NCBI RefSeq assembly: GCF_003194625.1
Contig: NZ_QHKX01000001.1
Coordinates: 496,001-560,000, forward strand
DNA from: Nocardioides solisilvae
GTDB lineage: Bacteria > Actinomycetota > Actinomycetes > Propionibacteriales > Nocardioidaceae
Length of the DNA: 64,000 bases
Reading direction: 5' to 3'
A program made the position numbers and the translations under genes. The first letter of the stretch is position 1, and each line of letters opens with the position of its first letter. This document shows, one piece after another, positions 1 through 10,181 of the stretch. The notes beneath the pieces are model-generated. The model was not told where the DNA came from. It saw only the letters and a program-made list of their open reading frames with translations, and made no database searches.

Positions 1-1038
1 CAGCTGGTGCTTGGCCTCCGCCGTGGCGGCGGCGACCCGGGCCAGGCGCGCCCGCGGGTCGGCCTCGTCGGTGGGGAGCAGCGCGAAGTAGTTGGAGAAG
101 TAGTTGCCCGTCGTCCGGGGCCCGGCGCCCGGCGGGTCGTTGCCGACCGGCACGTTGGCCACCAGGGGGTCGACCGGCAGCTCCTCGCGGTCCTCCAGGT
201 AGGAGCGCAGCGCACCGGTCACCACCGCGAGGACCACGTCGCTCACCGTCGTGCCGGCCGCGGTGCGGACCGCCCGGACGTCGGCCATCTCGAGCCGGGC
301 GCGGGCGAAGTCGCGGGCCGCGTCGGCGGAGCGGTTGAGCACGCAGCGGGGGGCGTCGCGCAGCGAGCCGGGCACCCGCACCTCGGCCGTCGCCCGCCGG
401 CGCTCCACGGCCCGGAAGCGGCGCACGGTCCGGACCAGCAGGGGCGGCGCGCCCAGCCATGCGCGCAGCATCCGGCCCACGGTGAGCAGCAGCAGGGGCA
501 GGGCGCCGGGGTCCCGGGCGGGCACCGCCGCGGGCTCGGAGCCCGGCGCGGGCGGCGTGCCGTCGGCACCGTCGTCCAGCAGGCGGCGGATCGTCTCCAC
601 CAGCCCGGCACCGTCGGCCAGGGTGTGGTGGAACTCCAGCACCAGGGCCTGCCGGCCGCCGGCCAGCCCGTCGACGAGGGTGAGCCGCCACATCGGGCGG
701 CCCCGGTCCAGCAGCCGGGGCAGCACGTCGGCGAGGTGGGCGCGCAGCTCGCGCTCGCCGCCGGGCTCCGGCAGCACGACGTGGGCGAGGTGGTGGTCGA
801 GGTCGAACCGCGGGTCGTCGACCCAGACCCCGTGGCCCACCCGGAGCGGCACCTCCCGCAGCCGGCGGCGCAGCGCGGGCACGGCGGGCAGCCGCGCGGC
901 GACCCGCTCGCGGAGGGCGGCCGGGTCCAGCGGCCCCTCGGGGCCGGGCTCGAGGAGCACCACGTCGACGCACGTGGACGTCTGGCTCGGCCCCTCGATC
1001 ACGAGGAAACCGGTGTCACTTCCCGCCAGCCGATGCAT
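1..1038 (-). CDS. Wax ester synthase/diacylglycerol acyltransferase-like protein (WS/DGAT), C-terminus beyond the window
   Basis: The gene runs off the left edge; 346 codons are visible from an ATG at 1038 and no stop is met. The family transfers an acyl group from acyl-CoA to an alcohol or diacylglycerol to make storage lipid. The family active-site motif HHxxxDG is present as HHTLADG (His137-His138, Asp142-Gly143). A later block reads LVANVPVGNDPPGAG followed by GNYFSNYFALLP, typical of the C-terminal half. An AGAGGTGGGG stretch precedes the start. It is divergent from the large lipid/polyketide synthase, so it may acylate an alcohol or glycolipid product of that locus, but this is inference. 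Some members of the family have other acceptors. Confidence 0.88.
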   Translation of the reverse strand, partial: MHRLAGSDTGFLVIEGPSQTSTCVDVVLLEPGPEGPLDPAALRERVAARLPAVPALRRRLREVPLRVGHGVWVDDPRFDLDHHLAHVVLPEPGGERELRAHLADVLPRLLDRGRPMWRLTLVDGLAGGRQALVLEFHHTLADGAGLVETIRRLLDDGADGTPPAPGSEPAAVPARDPGALPLLLLTVGRMLRAWLGAPPLLVRTVRRFRAVERRRATAEVRVPGSLRDAPRCVLNRSADAARDFARARLEMADVRAVRTAAGTTVSDVVLAVVTGALRSYLEDREELPVDPLVANVPVGNDPPGAGPRTTGNYFSNYFALLPTDEADPRARLARVAAATAEAKHQL

Positions 1039-1323
1039 GCCCCACCTCTCGCCCGCCTCTGGTCCCAGCCGTCGCCCGACCCCTCGGACGAGGCGCGAGC
1101 ATGCCACGAGTTCGTGACCGCCGTCACCGGGACCAGAACGAGCGGTGGACTGGTCCAGAAGGTTCCCGGTAAAGAAAAGGTGACCTGGGTCATAGGGGTT
1201 ACGCATGCGTAGGTTTCGACTTACAGTGGCCCCTCACCGAATGTGACCGTCTGGTAACAAAGGGAGGTTCCCAGACTCGATCCGCGGAGGGCGGAGGTCA
1301 CGGTCGTCGGAGGGAGCCATGCG
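1039..1323. promoter_or_regulatory. Divergent control region between the acyltransferase and the lipid synthase
   Basis: This 285-bp stretch contains no convincing gene. It holds a 12-nt palindrome TGACCTGGGTCA at 1181-1192, a second perfect 12-nt palindrome TACGCATGCGTA at 1200-1211, and a near-palindrome GTGACC-GTCT-GGTAAC around 1244-1259. A ribosome binding site GGAGGGA (1309-1315) lies 8 nt before the ATG at 1324, which decides the synthase start. The clustering of dyads suggests operators for a dimeric regulator; no regulator gene is adjacent. Confidence 0.5.
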
Positions 1324-4300
1324 ATGCACGGTGCGATGAGCCAGACCCGACCCGGGACGACGCTGCCGGGAGGGCAGCTGCCGGGGGACGGGCTGGTCGT
1401 CGCCGCCGACCCGTGTGGTGAGCCGAACCCTGGCCTGGTGGCTGCCGCGCACCGGGCCGGGGGCATCGGCCTCCTCGACGTCGCCGACGACGCAGCGCTG
1501 GCGACCGCGGTCGCCGACCTGCGCCGACGGCGTACGACGTCGTGCTGGCTGCGGCCCGGCGCCTCGGTGACGCCGGCCGCCGTCACCGGCACCGTCACCG
1601 GCCCGGCCGGCGGTCCGGACGCCGACGCGGGCGCCCCGCTCTTCCCCGTCGTCGTGCTGCCGCTCACGGGCCCGCTCACCGTCACCGGCACCAGCACCGA
1701 CCCGGCCACCCTGGCCGCCCTCGTCGCCGACTGGGCCGCCGAGGGCCGCACCCTGGTCGCCCAGGTGACCAGCCGCGAGGAGGCCCGGGCCGCCGTCGAG
1801 GCCGGCTTCGACGGGCTCCTGGCCTCGGGCCGCGAGGCCGGCGGCGTGGTCGGCCCCACCGAGGCGTTCATCCTCTTCCAGCAGGTCGTCGACCTCGGCG
1901 TGCCGGTCTGGCTGCGTGGTGGCATCGGCCTGCGCACCGCGCCCGCGGTCGTGGCGGGCGGCGGCGCGGGCGTCGTGCTCGACACCCAGCTCGGCCTGCT
2001 CCGCGAGTCCGCGCTGGGTCCCGCCGCCCGGCAGGCCCTCGCCGCGATGGACGGCTCCGAGACCCGCGTGGTCGGCGGCGTCCGGTTCTTCACCCGCCCC
2101 GACCTGCCGGCCGCCTCGCTCGAGGAGCAGGGCGACCCGGCGGCGGTCCGCGCGATGCTCGGCCCCGACCTGCACCGCCAGCTGGTCCCCTTCGGCCAGG
2201 ACAGCGGCGCGGCCGCCGACCTGGCGCAGCGGTTCGTCACCGTCGGCGGCGTCGTCCAGGCCGTCCGCGCCGCGGTCGCCGAGCACCTCGCGGCCGCCGC
2301 GGAGGCCCCGCCGCTGGCGCCGGGCGCGGGCATCGCCGCCGCCCACGGCACCCGCTACCCGATCGCCCAGGGCCCGATGACCCGGGTGAGCGACCGGGCC
2401 GCCTTCGCCGCCGCCGTCGCCGAGGGCGGCGGGCTCCCGTTCCTGGCGCTGGCGCTGCTGCCCGCCCACGAGGTGCGCGCCCTGCTCACCGAGACCGCCG
2501 AGCTGCTGGGCGACCGGCCGTGGGGGGTCGGCGTCCTCGGCTTCGCCCCCGCCGAGCTGCGCGCCGAGCAGCTCGAGGTGATCCACGAGGTCGCACCCCC
2601 GGTGGCGCTGATCGCCGGCGGCCGGCCCTCGCAGGCCGCCCCGCTCGAGGACGCGGGCATCGCGACCTACCTGCACGTCCCCTCCCCCGGCCTGCTGGCC
2701 CGCTTCCTCAAGGACGGCGCCCGCTCCTTCGTCTTCGAGGGCCGCGAGTGCGGCGGCCACGTCGGCCCGCGGTCGAGCCTCGCCCTCTGGGACGCCCAGG
2801 TCGAGCGGCTCATGGCGCTCGACGACGTGAGCGACGTGCGGGTGCTGCTCGCCGGCGGCGTCCACGACGCCCGCTCCGCCGCGATGACCGCCGCGGTGCT
2901 CGCCCCGCTGGCCGCCCGCGGCGCGCAGGTCGGCGTCCTCATGGGGACGGCGTACCTCTTCACCACCGAGGCGGTCGACGCCGGCGCGATCCAGCCGGCC
3001 TTCCAGGAGGTGGCGGTCGAGGCCGACACCACCGTGCTCCTGGAGACCGCGCCCGGGCACGCCACCCGCTGCGTCGAGACCGACTTCGTGCGCGCCTTCG
3101 CCCGCCGCAAGGCCGACCTGGAGGAGGCCGGCGCCGAGGCCAGCGCCCGCTGGGCCGAGCTCGAGGAGCTCAACCTCGGCCGGCTGCGGATCGCCTCCAA
3201 GGGGCTGGTCCGCGGCGCCGACGGCCTCGAGCCCGTCGACCCCGACCGGCAGCGCGCCCAGGGGATGTACATGATCGGCGAGGTCGCCACCCTGCGCGAC
3301 GAGGTCACCACCGTCGCCGCCCTGCACGCCGAGGTCAGCCTCGGCAGCGCCGCGCTGGCGACCGAGGGGCCGGCCGGCTCCCGCGCCGAGGCCGGCGACC
3401 GGTACGACGTCTCCGAGCCCGACGCCGACCCCTTCGACATCGCCGTGATCGGGATGGAGTCGTTCTTCCCCGGCTCCACCAGCGCCGACGAGTTCTGGGC
3501 GACCGTGCTCTCGGGCCGCAGCGAGGTCACCGAGGTGCCCGCCGACCGCTGGGACCCCGCGCTCTTCCACGACGCCGACGCCTACACCAAGAAGGCCGGG
3601 CGGCTCACCCCGTCGAAGTGGGGCGGCTTCCTCGACCGGATCGGCTTCGACCCGCTCGCCTACGGCATCCCCCCGGCCTCGCTGGCCGCGATCGAGCCGG
3701 TCCAGCTGCTCAGCCTCGAGGTCGCCCGCCGCGCGCTGGCCGACGCCGGCTACGCGTCGCGGCACTTCGACCGCGAGCGCGCGTCGGTGGTCTTCGGCGC
3801 CGAGTCGGGCAACGAGCTCGGGAGCGCGTACGGCGTCCGCTCGTTCCTGCCGCAGCTGCTCGGCGAGGTGCCGGGCGACCTGGACGAGTGGCTGCCCACG
3901 ATCACCGAGGACTCGTTCCCCGGCGTCCTGGCCAACGTGATCGCCGGGCGGATCGCCAACCGGCTCGACCTCGGTGGCGTCAACTTCACCGTCGACGCCG
4001 CCTGCGGCTCCTCCCTGGCCGCCCTCGACGCGGCCTGCAAGGAGCTGCGCACCGGGCAGTCCGACCTCGTCCTGGCGGGCGGCGCCGACCTGCACAACGG
4101 CCTCAACGACTACCTCATGTTCTCCTCGGTCAAGGCGCTCTCGCCGACCGGCCGCTGCCGCACCTTCGACGCGAGCGCCGACGGCATCGCGCTCGGCGAG
4201 GGGATCGCCTGCGTCGTCCTCAAGCGCCGGGTCGACGCCGAGCGCGACGGCGACCGGATCTACGCCGTGATCGACGCGGTCGCCGGCTCCAGCGACGGCC

Positions 4301-7300
4301 GCCACCTCGGCCTCACCGCCCCCCGCAAGGAGGGGCAGCAGCGGGCCGTCGTCCGGGCCCTCACCCTGGCCGGCCGCAGCGCCGCCGAGGTCGGCCTCGT
4401 CGAGGCCCACGGCACCGGCACGGTCGTCGGCGACCGCACCGAGATGGCGACCCTCACCGAGCTCTTCGCCGAGGCGGGCGTCGAGCCCGGGTCGGCCGTC
4501 CTGGGCTCGGTGAAGTCGCAGATCGGGCACACCAAGTGCGCCGCCGGCCTCGCCGGCCTGATCAAGGTGGTCAAGGCCGTCCACCACGGCGTCCTGCCGC
4601 CGACGGCCGGGATGGTCGAGCCCAACCCCTACTACGACCGCGAGGCCAGCCCCTTCCGGTTCCACGACCGGCCCGTGCCGTGGGCCGACGAGACCCGCCG
4701 GGCCGGGGTGAGCGCCTTCGGCTTCGGCGGCACCAACTTCCACGCCCTCGTGTCGTCGTACGACGGCGGCGACCGCCCGGCGTACGGCGCCGACCACTGG
4801 CCCAGCGAGCTCTTCCTGCTCCGCGGGCCCGACGCCGAGGCCGGCGCCCGCGCCGCCTCCGAGCTCGCCGAGAAGGTCGCCGCGATCCTGGCCAGCGACC
4901 CGACCGGCCAGCGGCACCGCCTGCGCGACCTCGCCGCGACCGTCGCCCGCAGCGGCCGCGGACCGGTCCAGGTGGCGTTGGTCGCCGACAGCCTCGAGGA
5001 GCTCGCCACCCAGCTCGGCCGCGTGGCCGGCGGCAGCGACGCCCGCCACGGGGTCTTCGTCGCCGCGGCCGAGGCCGCGGCCCTCGGCGAGGGTGCCGCG
5101 GCCCCGAAGGTCGGCTTCCTCTACCCCGGGCAGGGCAGCCAGCGGCCCGGGATGCTGCAGGACCTCTTCGTCACCTTCGGCGGCCTCGACGACCTGCTGC
5201 GCCTCGGCTCCCGCTGGCGCGACACGCTCTTCCCGCCGACCCCCTTCAGCCGCGAGCAGCGCGCCGCCCAGCAGGCCGCGATCACCGCGACCGACGTCGC
5301 GCAGCCGACGCTCGGCATCGCCGCCCTCGCCGTGACCCGCCTGCTCGGGCGGCTCGGCGTCCGCCCCGACGTGGCCGGCGGCCACAGCTACGGCGAGCTC
5401 GCGGCCCTCGCGGCGGCCGGCTCCCTGGACGACGCCACCCTGCTCGAGCTGAGCGCCGCCCGCGGCGGCGCCATCCTCGAGTCCGTCGAGCGCTCGGGCG
5501 GCGACCCGGGCACGATGGCCGCGGTCGCCCTGCCGGTCGAGGAGGTCACCGTCCGGCTCGAGGCGTGGCCCTCCCTGGTCGTCGCCAACCACAACGGCCC
5601 CCGGCAGGTGGTGGTCTCCGGACCCACCGACGCGGTGCACGAGGCGGTCGCCGCCCTGCACGCCGACGGGGTCAAGGCCACCGTCATCCCCGTCGCCTGC
5701 GCCTTCCACTCCCCCCTGGTCGCCGAGGCGGGCCAGCTGCTCGCGAACCGGCTCGCCGAGCTGCCGGTCGCCGCGCCGCGGTTCCCGGTCTGGTCCAACG
5801 TCACGGCCCAGCCCTACCCCGAGGGCGACCCCGACGCCGTACGCCGCCTCCTCGCCGACCAGGTGACCGCCGGCGTCCGCTTCGTCGAGCAGGTCGAGTC
5901 GATGTACGCCGCCGGCGTCCGCGTGTTCGTGGAGGCGGGCCCCGGCCGGGTGCTGACCCAGCAGGTCGGCAAGATCCTCGGCGACCGGCCGCACGCGATG
6001 GTCGCCACCGACGCCTCCGGCGAGCCCGGCCTGCGCCGTTTCCTCGCCGCCGTCGGCCAGCTCGCCGCGCTCGGTGTCCCCGTGGATCCGACCGCCCTCT
6101 TCGAGGGCCGCGCCGAGGTGCTGGACCTGCCCGGCCTGCCGCTGCGCGCCCCCGCCTGGACCGTCGACGGCGCCTTCGTCCGGGGCGCCGACGGCACGCC
6201 GGTGCGCGGGAGCTTCCAGCCCGCCACGACGATGCCGGCCCTGTCGGTGCCCGCGCCTGCCGCACCCGTCCAGTCCGTCGCCCAGTCCGTCGCGCCCGGC
6301 CACGCCGCGCACCCCCAGGGAGCCCCCGTGACCGCTGACCTCGCCACCGGCGCGCTGCCGGCCCCCGACGACGCCGTCTCCGCCGTGGTGCAGGAGTACC
6401 TGCGCGGCCTCCGCGAGGTGGTCGCCGGCCAGCGGGAGGTGATGCTGCGCTACCTGGGCGCCGAGGCGCCCGCCGGTACGCCGGGGCTCCCCGCCCTGCC
6501 CCCGCTCGCGGGTGCCGCCCCGGCCGTGGCGTCTGCCGCCGCCACCGCGGCGTCCCCGCCCGGGGCTTCTGCAGCCCCGGCCCCGTCCGCACCGGCCGTC
6601 GCGGCCGTCGCGCCGGCGGTCGCGGCGCCCGCTGCTGCCACTGCCGACGCCCCGTCTGCTCGAGCCGGCCGGACCACCGCCGAGCTGCTCGCCGCCGTCC
6701 AGGGCGTGGTGAGCGACCGCACCGGCTACCCCGTCGACATGCTCGACCCCGACCTCGACCTCGAGGCCGACCTCAGCATCGACTCCATCAAGCGGATCGA
6801 GATCGTCGGCGAGCTCGCCGAGCGCGTCGGCCTCGGCGGCGTCGCCGGCGGTGCCGGGGGTGCGGGCAGCGCCGGCGGCGCGGACGCCCTCGACGAGTCG
6901 GTCGTCGAGGAGCTCGCCAGGCACAAGACCCTTAGCGCCCTCGTCGGCTGGATCGAGGCCCAGCAGGGCGCCACGCCCGCCGCGGCGCCGGTCGAGGCCC
7001 CGGCCGCGGCCCCGGCCCCGGCCCCGGCGGCGGAGTCTCCGGCCCCGGCCGCGGCGGCCGCGGCCTCCCCCGCGCTCTCCGGCGCCGCGCTGCTGGCCGC
7101 CGTCCAGGGGGTCGTGAGCGACCGCACCGGCTACCCGGTCGAGATGCTCGACCCCGACCTCGACCTCGAGGCCGATCTCAGCATCGACTCCATCAAGCGG
7201 ATCGAGATCGTCGGTGAGCTCGCCGAGCGCGTCGGCCTCGGCGGCGTCGCCGGCGGTGCCGGGGCTGCGGGCAGCGCCGGCGGCGCGGACGCCCTCGACG

Positions 7301-9075
7301 AGTCGGTCGTCGAGGAGCTCGCCAGGCACAAGACGCTGCGCGCCCTCGTCGGCTGGATCGAGGCGCAGCAGGCCGGCCCCGCCGAGGCGCTCGCCCCCGC
7401 GGCGGCACCTGTGACCAGCCCCGTGGTCGCACCGGTGGTCGCCGAGGCGCCCGCCGAGACACTCGTCGGGGCGCCCGTCGCGGAGGCCCCCGCGACACCC
7501 GAGTCGCAGGAGCAGCACGAGGCCCAGCACGCCGAGGAGCCGGTCGCGCCGACGACGACCCACCTCTTCGAGGTCCGCAGCGAGCCGCTGGGGCCGACGG
7601 TCCCGTTCGGCGACCTCTCGGGGTCCCACGTGGTCCTGCACGCCGGGCACCCGGGCCTCACCGCCGCGGTCGAGGAGGCGCTGCGCACCGCCGGCGCCGC
7701 CGAGGTCCGCGTCGCCGGCCGGGACGGCGTACCGCTCGACACCTCCGCCCTCGACACGACCGGGCTCCGCACCGCCGACGTCCTGGTCGACCTGAGCGCC
7801 ACCGGTGACGACCCGACCGTCGACGCCCGCCGCGTCTTCGCCGGGCTCCGGCCCGCGCTCGCCGGGCGGGCCCGCCGGGTCCTGGCCGTCGGGGTCGCGC
7901 TGCACGCGGACGGTGCGCCCACCGGGGTCGCCGGCCTGCTCCGGTCCCTGGCCCGGGAGCGCACCGACGTGCTCCTCCGGTCGGTCGAGGTCGCCGCCGC
8001 CGACCTGCGCGACGAGGACCTCGCACCCCTCGCCGCGACGCTGGTCGACGAGCTGCTCGACCTGGACGCCCCCACCTCCCTCTCGTGGGTGGGCGGCCAC
8101 AGGGCCAGCCGCACGGTCGGACCGGCCCGGACCCTCGCCGCGCAGGAGCCGGCGCTCCCGCTCGACGCCGACTCGGTCGTCGTGGTCACCGGCGGCGCCC
8201 GCGGGATCACCGCGCGGGTGGCGGAGGCGTTCGCGCGCCGGTCGGCCTGCCGGCTCGTCCTGGTCGGCCGCTCGCCGCTCCCCGAGGCCGAGGAGGACCC
8301 GCGCACCGCGTCCGCCCCCGACGCCCGGGCGCTGCGCCGCACCCTGCTCGCCACCGGCGAGCTGCGCACCCCCGCCGAGGTCGAGGCCGCCTGCTCGCGC
8401 ATCCTCGCCGCCCGGGAGATGCGGGCGACGATCTCCTCGTTGCGTGCGCTGGGCTCCGAGGTGGAGTACGTCGCGCTCGACGTCCGCTCGGCCCGCTTCG
8501 GCCTGCTCCTCGACGACCTGCACGCCCGCCACGGCCGCGTCGACGGGGTCGTCCACGGGGCAGGCGTCCTGGAGGACCGGCTCGCCCGCGACAAGACCGA
8601 CGAGAGCTTCGACCGGGTCTTCGGCACCAAGGTCGACGGCGCCGAGGCGATCCTGTCGCGGCTCCACCTGGGGATGCGCTTCGTGGTCCTCTTCGGCAGC
8701 GTGAGCGGCGTCTTCGGCAACCGGGGCCAGGTCGACTACGCCGCCGCCAACGACGCCCTCGACACCCTCGCCCGCGCCCACGACGGTCGTCAGGGCTGCC
8801 GGGTGCTCAGCCTCGACTGGGGCCCGTGGGCCGGCGGCGGGATGGTCTCGCCCGAGCTGACGCGCGAGTACGCCCGCCGCGGCATCGGCCTCCTCGACCC
8901 CGCCGACGGCGTCCGGGCGCTGCTCCAGCAGGTGGCCGCCGAGGAGGGTCCCGCGCAGCTCGTCGTGATGTGCGGCGACCCCCAGGCGTTCGCGCCCGAG
9001 CTGGACCGCTCAGCACTCGCCCAGGCCCTCCAGCTCCAGGACTCGCGGACGCCCGGCACCGCGGGCCACGACTGA
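1324..9075 (+). CDS. PfaA-like multidomain lipid/polyketide synthase (NMO-NMO/ER-KS-AT-ACP-ACP-KR)
   Basis: This 2583-residue megasynthase resembles the iterative PUFA/secondary-lipid synthases rather than modular PKS. Residues about 20-335 form a nitronate-monooxygenase-like (NMO) domain and 345-660 a second one of the enoylreductase type. KS follows (about 700-1150; Cys894 in DAACGSS, EAHGTGT and KSQIGHTK all intact), then AT (about 1255-1565; Ser1355 in GHSYGEL). Two tandem ACPs carry the LSIDSIKR motif typical of Pfa synthases (Ser1821 and Ser1956). KR closes the protein (about 2280-2550; TGGARGIT near 2290, Tyr2472 in GNRGQVDYAAAND). Ala/Pro-rich linkers surround the ACPs. The second NMO domain keeps His479 (ECGGHVG); the first has Val175 at the matching place (EAGGVVG) and is probably not catalytic. 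No DH domain is present here; it sits in the next gene. Product unknown. Confidence 0.9.
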   Translation: MHGAMSQTRPGTTLPGGQLPGDGLVVAADPCGEPNPGLVAAAHRAGGIGLLDVADDAALATAVADLRRRRTTSCWLRPGASVTPAAVTGTVTGPAGGPDADAGAPLFPVVVLPLTGPLTVTGTSTDPATLAALVADWAAEGRTLVAQVTSREEARAAVEAGFDGLLASGREAGGVVGPTEAFILFQQVVDLGVPVWLRGGIGLRTAPAVVAGGGAGVVLDTQLGLLRESALGPAARQALAAMDGSETRVVGGVRFFTRPDLPAASLEEQGDPAAVRAMLGPDLHRQLVPFGQDSGAAADLAQRFVTVGGVVQAVRAAVAEHLAAAAEAPPLAPGAGIAAAHGTRYPIAQGPMTRVSDRAAFAAAVAEGGGLPFLALALLPAHEVRALLTETAELLGDRPWGVGVLGFAPAELRAEQLEVIHEVAPPVALIAGGRPSQAAPLEDAGIATYLHVPSPGLLARFLKDGARSFVFEGRECGGHVGPRSSLALWDAQVERLMALDDVSDVRVLLAGGVHDARSAAMTAAVLAPLAARGAQVGVLMGTAYLFTTEAVDAGAIQPAFQEVAVEADTTVLLETAPGHATRCVETDFVRAFARRKADLEEAGAEASARWAELEELNLGRLRIASKGLVRGADGLEPVDPDRQRAQGMYMIGEVATLRDEVTTVAALHAEVSLGSAALATEGPAGSRAEAGDRYDVSEPDADPFDIAVIGMESFFPGSTSADEFWATVLSGRSEVTEVPADRWDPALFHDADAYTKKAGRLTPSKWGGFLDRIGFDPLAYGIPPASLAAIEPVQLLSLEVARRALADAGYASRHFDRERASVVFGAESGNELGSAYGVRSFLPQLLGEVPGDLDEWLPTITEDSFPGVLANVIAGRIANRLDLGGVNFTVDAACGSSLAALDAACKELRTGQSDLVLAGGADLHNGLNDYLMFSSVKALSPTGRCRTFDASADGIALGEGIACVVLKRRVDAERDGDRIYAVIDAVAGSSDGRHLGLTAPRKEGQQRAVVRALTLAGRSAAEVGLVEAHGTGTVVGDRTEMATLTELFAEAGVEPGSAVLGSVKSQIGHTKCAAGLAGLIKVVKAVHHGVLPPTAGMVEPNPYYDREASPFRFHDRPVPWADETRRAGVSAFGFGGTNFHALVSSYDGGDRPAYGADHWPSELFLLRGPDAEAGARAASELAEKVAAILASDPTGQRHRLRDLAATVARSGRGPVQVALVADSLEELATQLGRVAGGSDARHGVFVAAAEAAALGEGAAAPKVGFLYPGQGSQRPGMLQDLFVTFGGLDDLLRLGSRWRDTLFPPTPFSREQRAAQQAAITATDVAQPTLGIAALAVTRLLGRLGVRPDVAGGHSYGELAALAAAGSLDDATLLELSAARGGAILESVERSGGDPGTMAAVALPVEEVTVRLEAWPSLVVANHNGPRQVVVSGPTDAVHEAVAALHADGVKATVIPVACAFHSPLVAEAGQLLANRLAELPVAAPRFPVWSNVTAQPYPEGDPDAVRRLLADQVTAGVRFVEQVESMYAAGVRVFVEAGPGRVLTQQVGKILGDRPHAMVATDASGEPGLRRFLAAVGQLAALGVPVDPTALFEGRAEVLDLPGLPLRAPAWTVDGAFVRGADGTPVRGSFQPATTMPALSVPAPAAPVQSVAQSVAPGHAAHPQGAPVTADLATGALPAPDDAVSAVVQEYLRGLREVVAGQREVMLRYLGAEAPAGTPGLPALPPLAGAAPAVASAAATAASPPGASAAPAPSAPAVAAVAPAVAAPAAATADAPSARAGRTTAELLAAVQGVVSDRTGYPVDMLDPDLDLEADLSIDSIKRIEIVGELAERVGLGGVAGGAGGAGSAGGADALDESVVEELARHKTLSALVGWIEAQQGATPAAAPVEAPAAAPAPAPAAESPAPAAAAAASPALSGAALLAAVQGVVSDRTGYPVEMLDPDLDLEADLSIDSIKRIEIVGELAERVGLGGVAGGAGAAGSAGGADALDESVVEELARHKTLRALVGWIEAQQAGPAEALAPAAAPVTSPVVAPVVAEAPAETLVGAPVAEAPATPESQEQHEAQHAEEPVAPTTTHLFEVRSEPLGPTVPFGDLSGSHVVLHAGHPGLTAAVEEALRTAGAAEVRVAGRDGVPLDTSALDTTGLRTADVLVDLSATGDDPTVDARRVFAGLRPALAGRARRVLAVGVALHADGAPTGVAGLLRSLARERTDVLLRSVEVAAADLRDEDLAPLAATLVDELLDLDAPTSLSWVGGHRASRTVGPARTLAAQEPALPLDADSVVVVTGGARGITARVAEAFARRSACRLVLVGRSPLPEAEEDPRTASAPDARALRRTLLATGELRTPAEVEAACSRILAAREMRATISSLRALGSEVEYVALDVRSARFGLLLDDLHARHGRVDGVVHGAGVLEDRLARDKTDESFDRVFGTKVDGAEAILSRLHLGMRFVVLFGSVSGVFGNRGQVDYAAANDALDTLARAHDGRQGCRVLSLDWGPWAGGGMVSPELTREYARRGIGLLDPADGVRALLQQVAAEEGPAQLVVMCGDPQAFAPELDRSALAQALQLQDSRTPGTAGHD
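6685..7371 (+). repeat. Tandem near-identical ACP-coding repeats
   Basis: Two 282-bp direct copies lie at 6685-6966 and 7090-7371, exactly 405 bp (135 codons) apart. They encode the two ACP domains and differ at only a few third-codon positions and one or two residues. This indicates recent duplication or gene conversion. Tandem ACPs are characteristic of PUFA-type synthases. Confidence 0.9.
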
Positions 9076-10181
9076 GCGGTGACGCACCGGCGATGAACGG
9101 GGCCACGGGTCGGACCGACGAGGGGAGCCGCGGGGGCGGGGACCGCGAGGAGCTGCTGCTCCTCGCGGGGCGCGACGCTGCCGACCTCGCGGCCCAGCTC
9201 GAGCAGGTCGCCGCGCTCCCGCCCGAGGAGCGCGTCGGGCGGCCCGTCCCCGAGGGCGGCCCCGCCCGGCTCGCGATCGTCGCGCCCGACGCCCGCCGCC
9301 TCGCCCTCGCCGGCAAGGTGCTGGCCCGGGGCACGGCGTTCCGCGGGCGCAACGACGTCTGGTTCGACCCCGACGGGCTGGTCTCCTCCGGGGGCCGGGT
9401 CGCCTTCCTCTTCCCCGGCGTGGAGCCGGAGTTCGCCCCCCGGGTCGACGACGTGGCCGGCCACTTCGGCCTCGCCTGGGAGGGGCTGCAGGACGGCCTC
9501 TCCCTCCAGGACCAGGGCCGCGGCATCATCGCCGTCGGGCGCCTGCTGGCCGGCGCGCTCGAGCGGCTGCGGGTGCGGCCCGACGCGATCGCCGGCCACA
9601 GCCTCGGCGAGTGGACCGGCCAGGTCGTCTCGGGGATGGTCCCCGACGCCTCCCTCGACGGGCTGCTGGCCAGCCTGCGCCCCGGGGAGATCCAGGTCTC
9701 CGACGTGGTCTTCCTCGCGCTGGGCTGCGGCGTCGAGGTGGCCGAGGAGCTGGTGGCCGGGCTCCCCGACGCCCACGTCTCCCACGACAACTGCCCCCAC
9801 CAGTCGATCGCCTGCGCGCCCGCGGGAGTGGTCGAGCAGGTGCGCGAACGGGCCGTCGCCCGCAAGGTGCTCGCGCAGGAGCTGCCGTTCCGGTCGGGCT
9901 TCCACTCGCCGCTCTTCGCCCCGCTGGTCGACGCGATGTGGTCCCGGTTCAGCGACCTGCCGCTGCTCCCGGCGCAGGTGCCGCTGTGGTCGGCGACCAC
10001 CTGCGACACCTACCCCGACGACGCCGAGGGGATCACCGCCCTCTCGCTGCGCCACCTCGTCGAGCCCGTGCGGTTCCGGCGGCTCACCCGCCGCCTCCAC
10101 GAGGAGGGGGTGCGGGTCTTCGTCTAGGTCGGCACCGGCAGCCTGCTCGGCTTCGTCGACGACACCCTGCGCGGCGAGGAC

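Noticed and set aside
7..1212. A 401-codon plus-strand frame over the left edge
   Set aside because: The minus strand encodes a WS/DGAT protein with HHTLADG and C-terminal motifs in the correct order; the plus frame is low-complexity.
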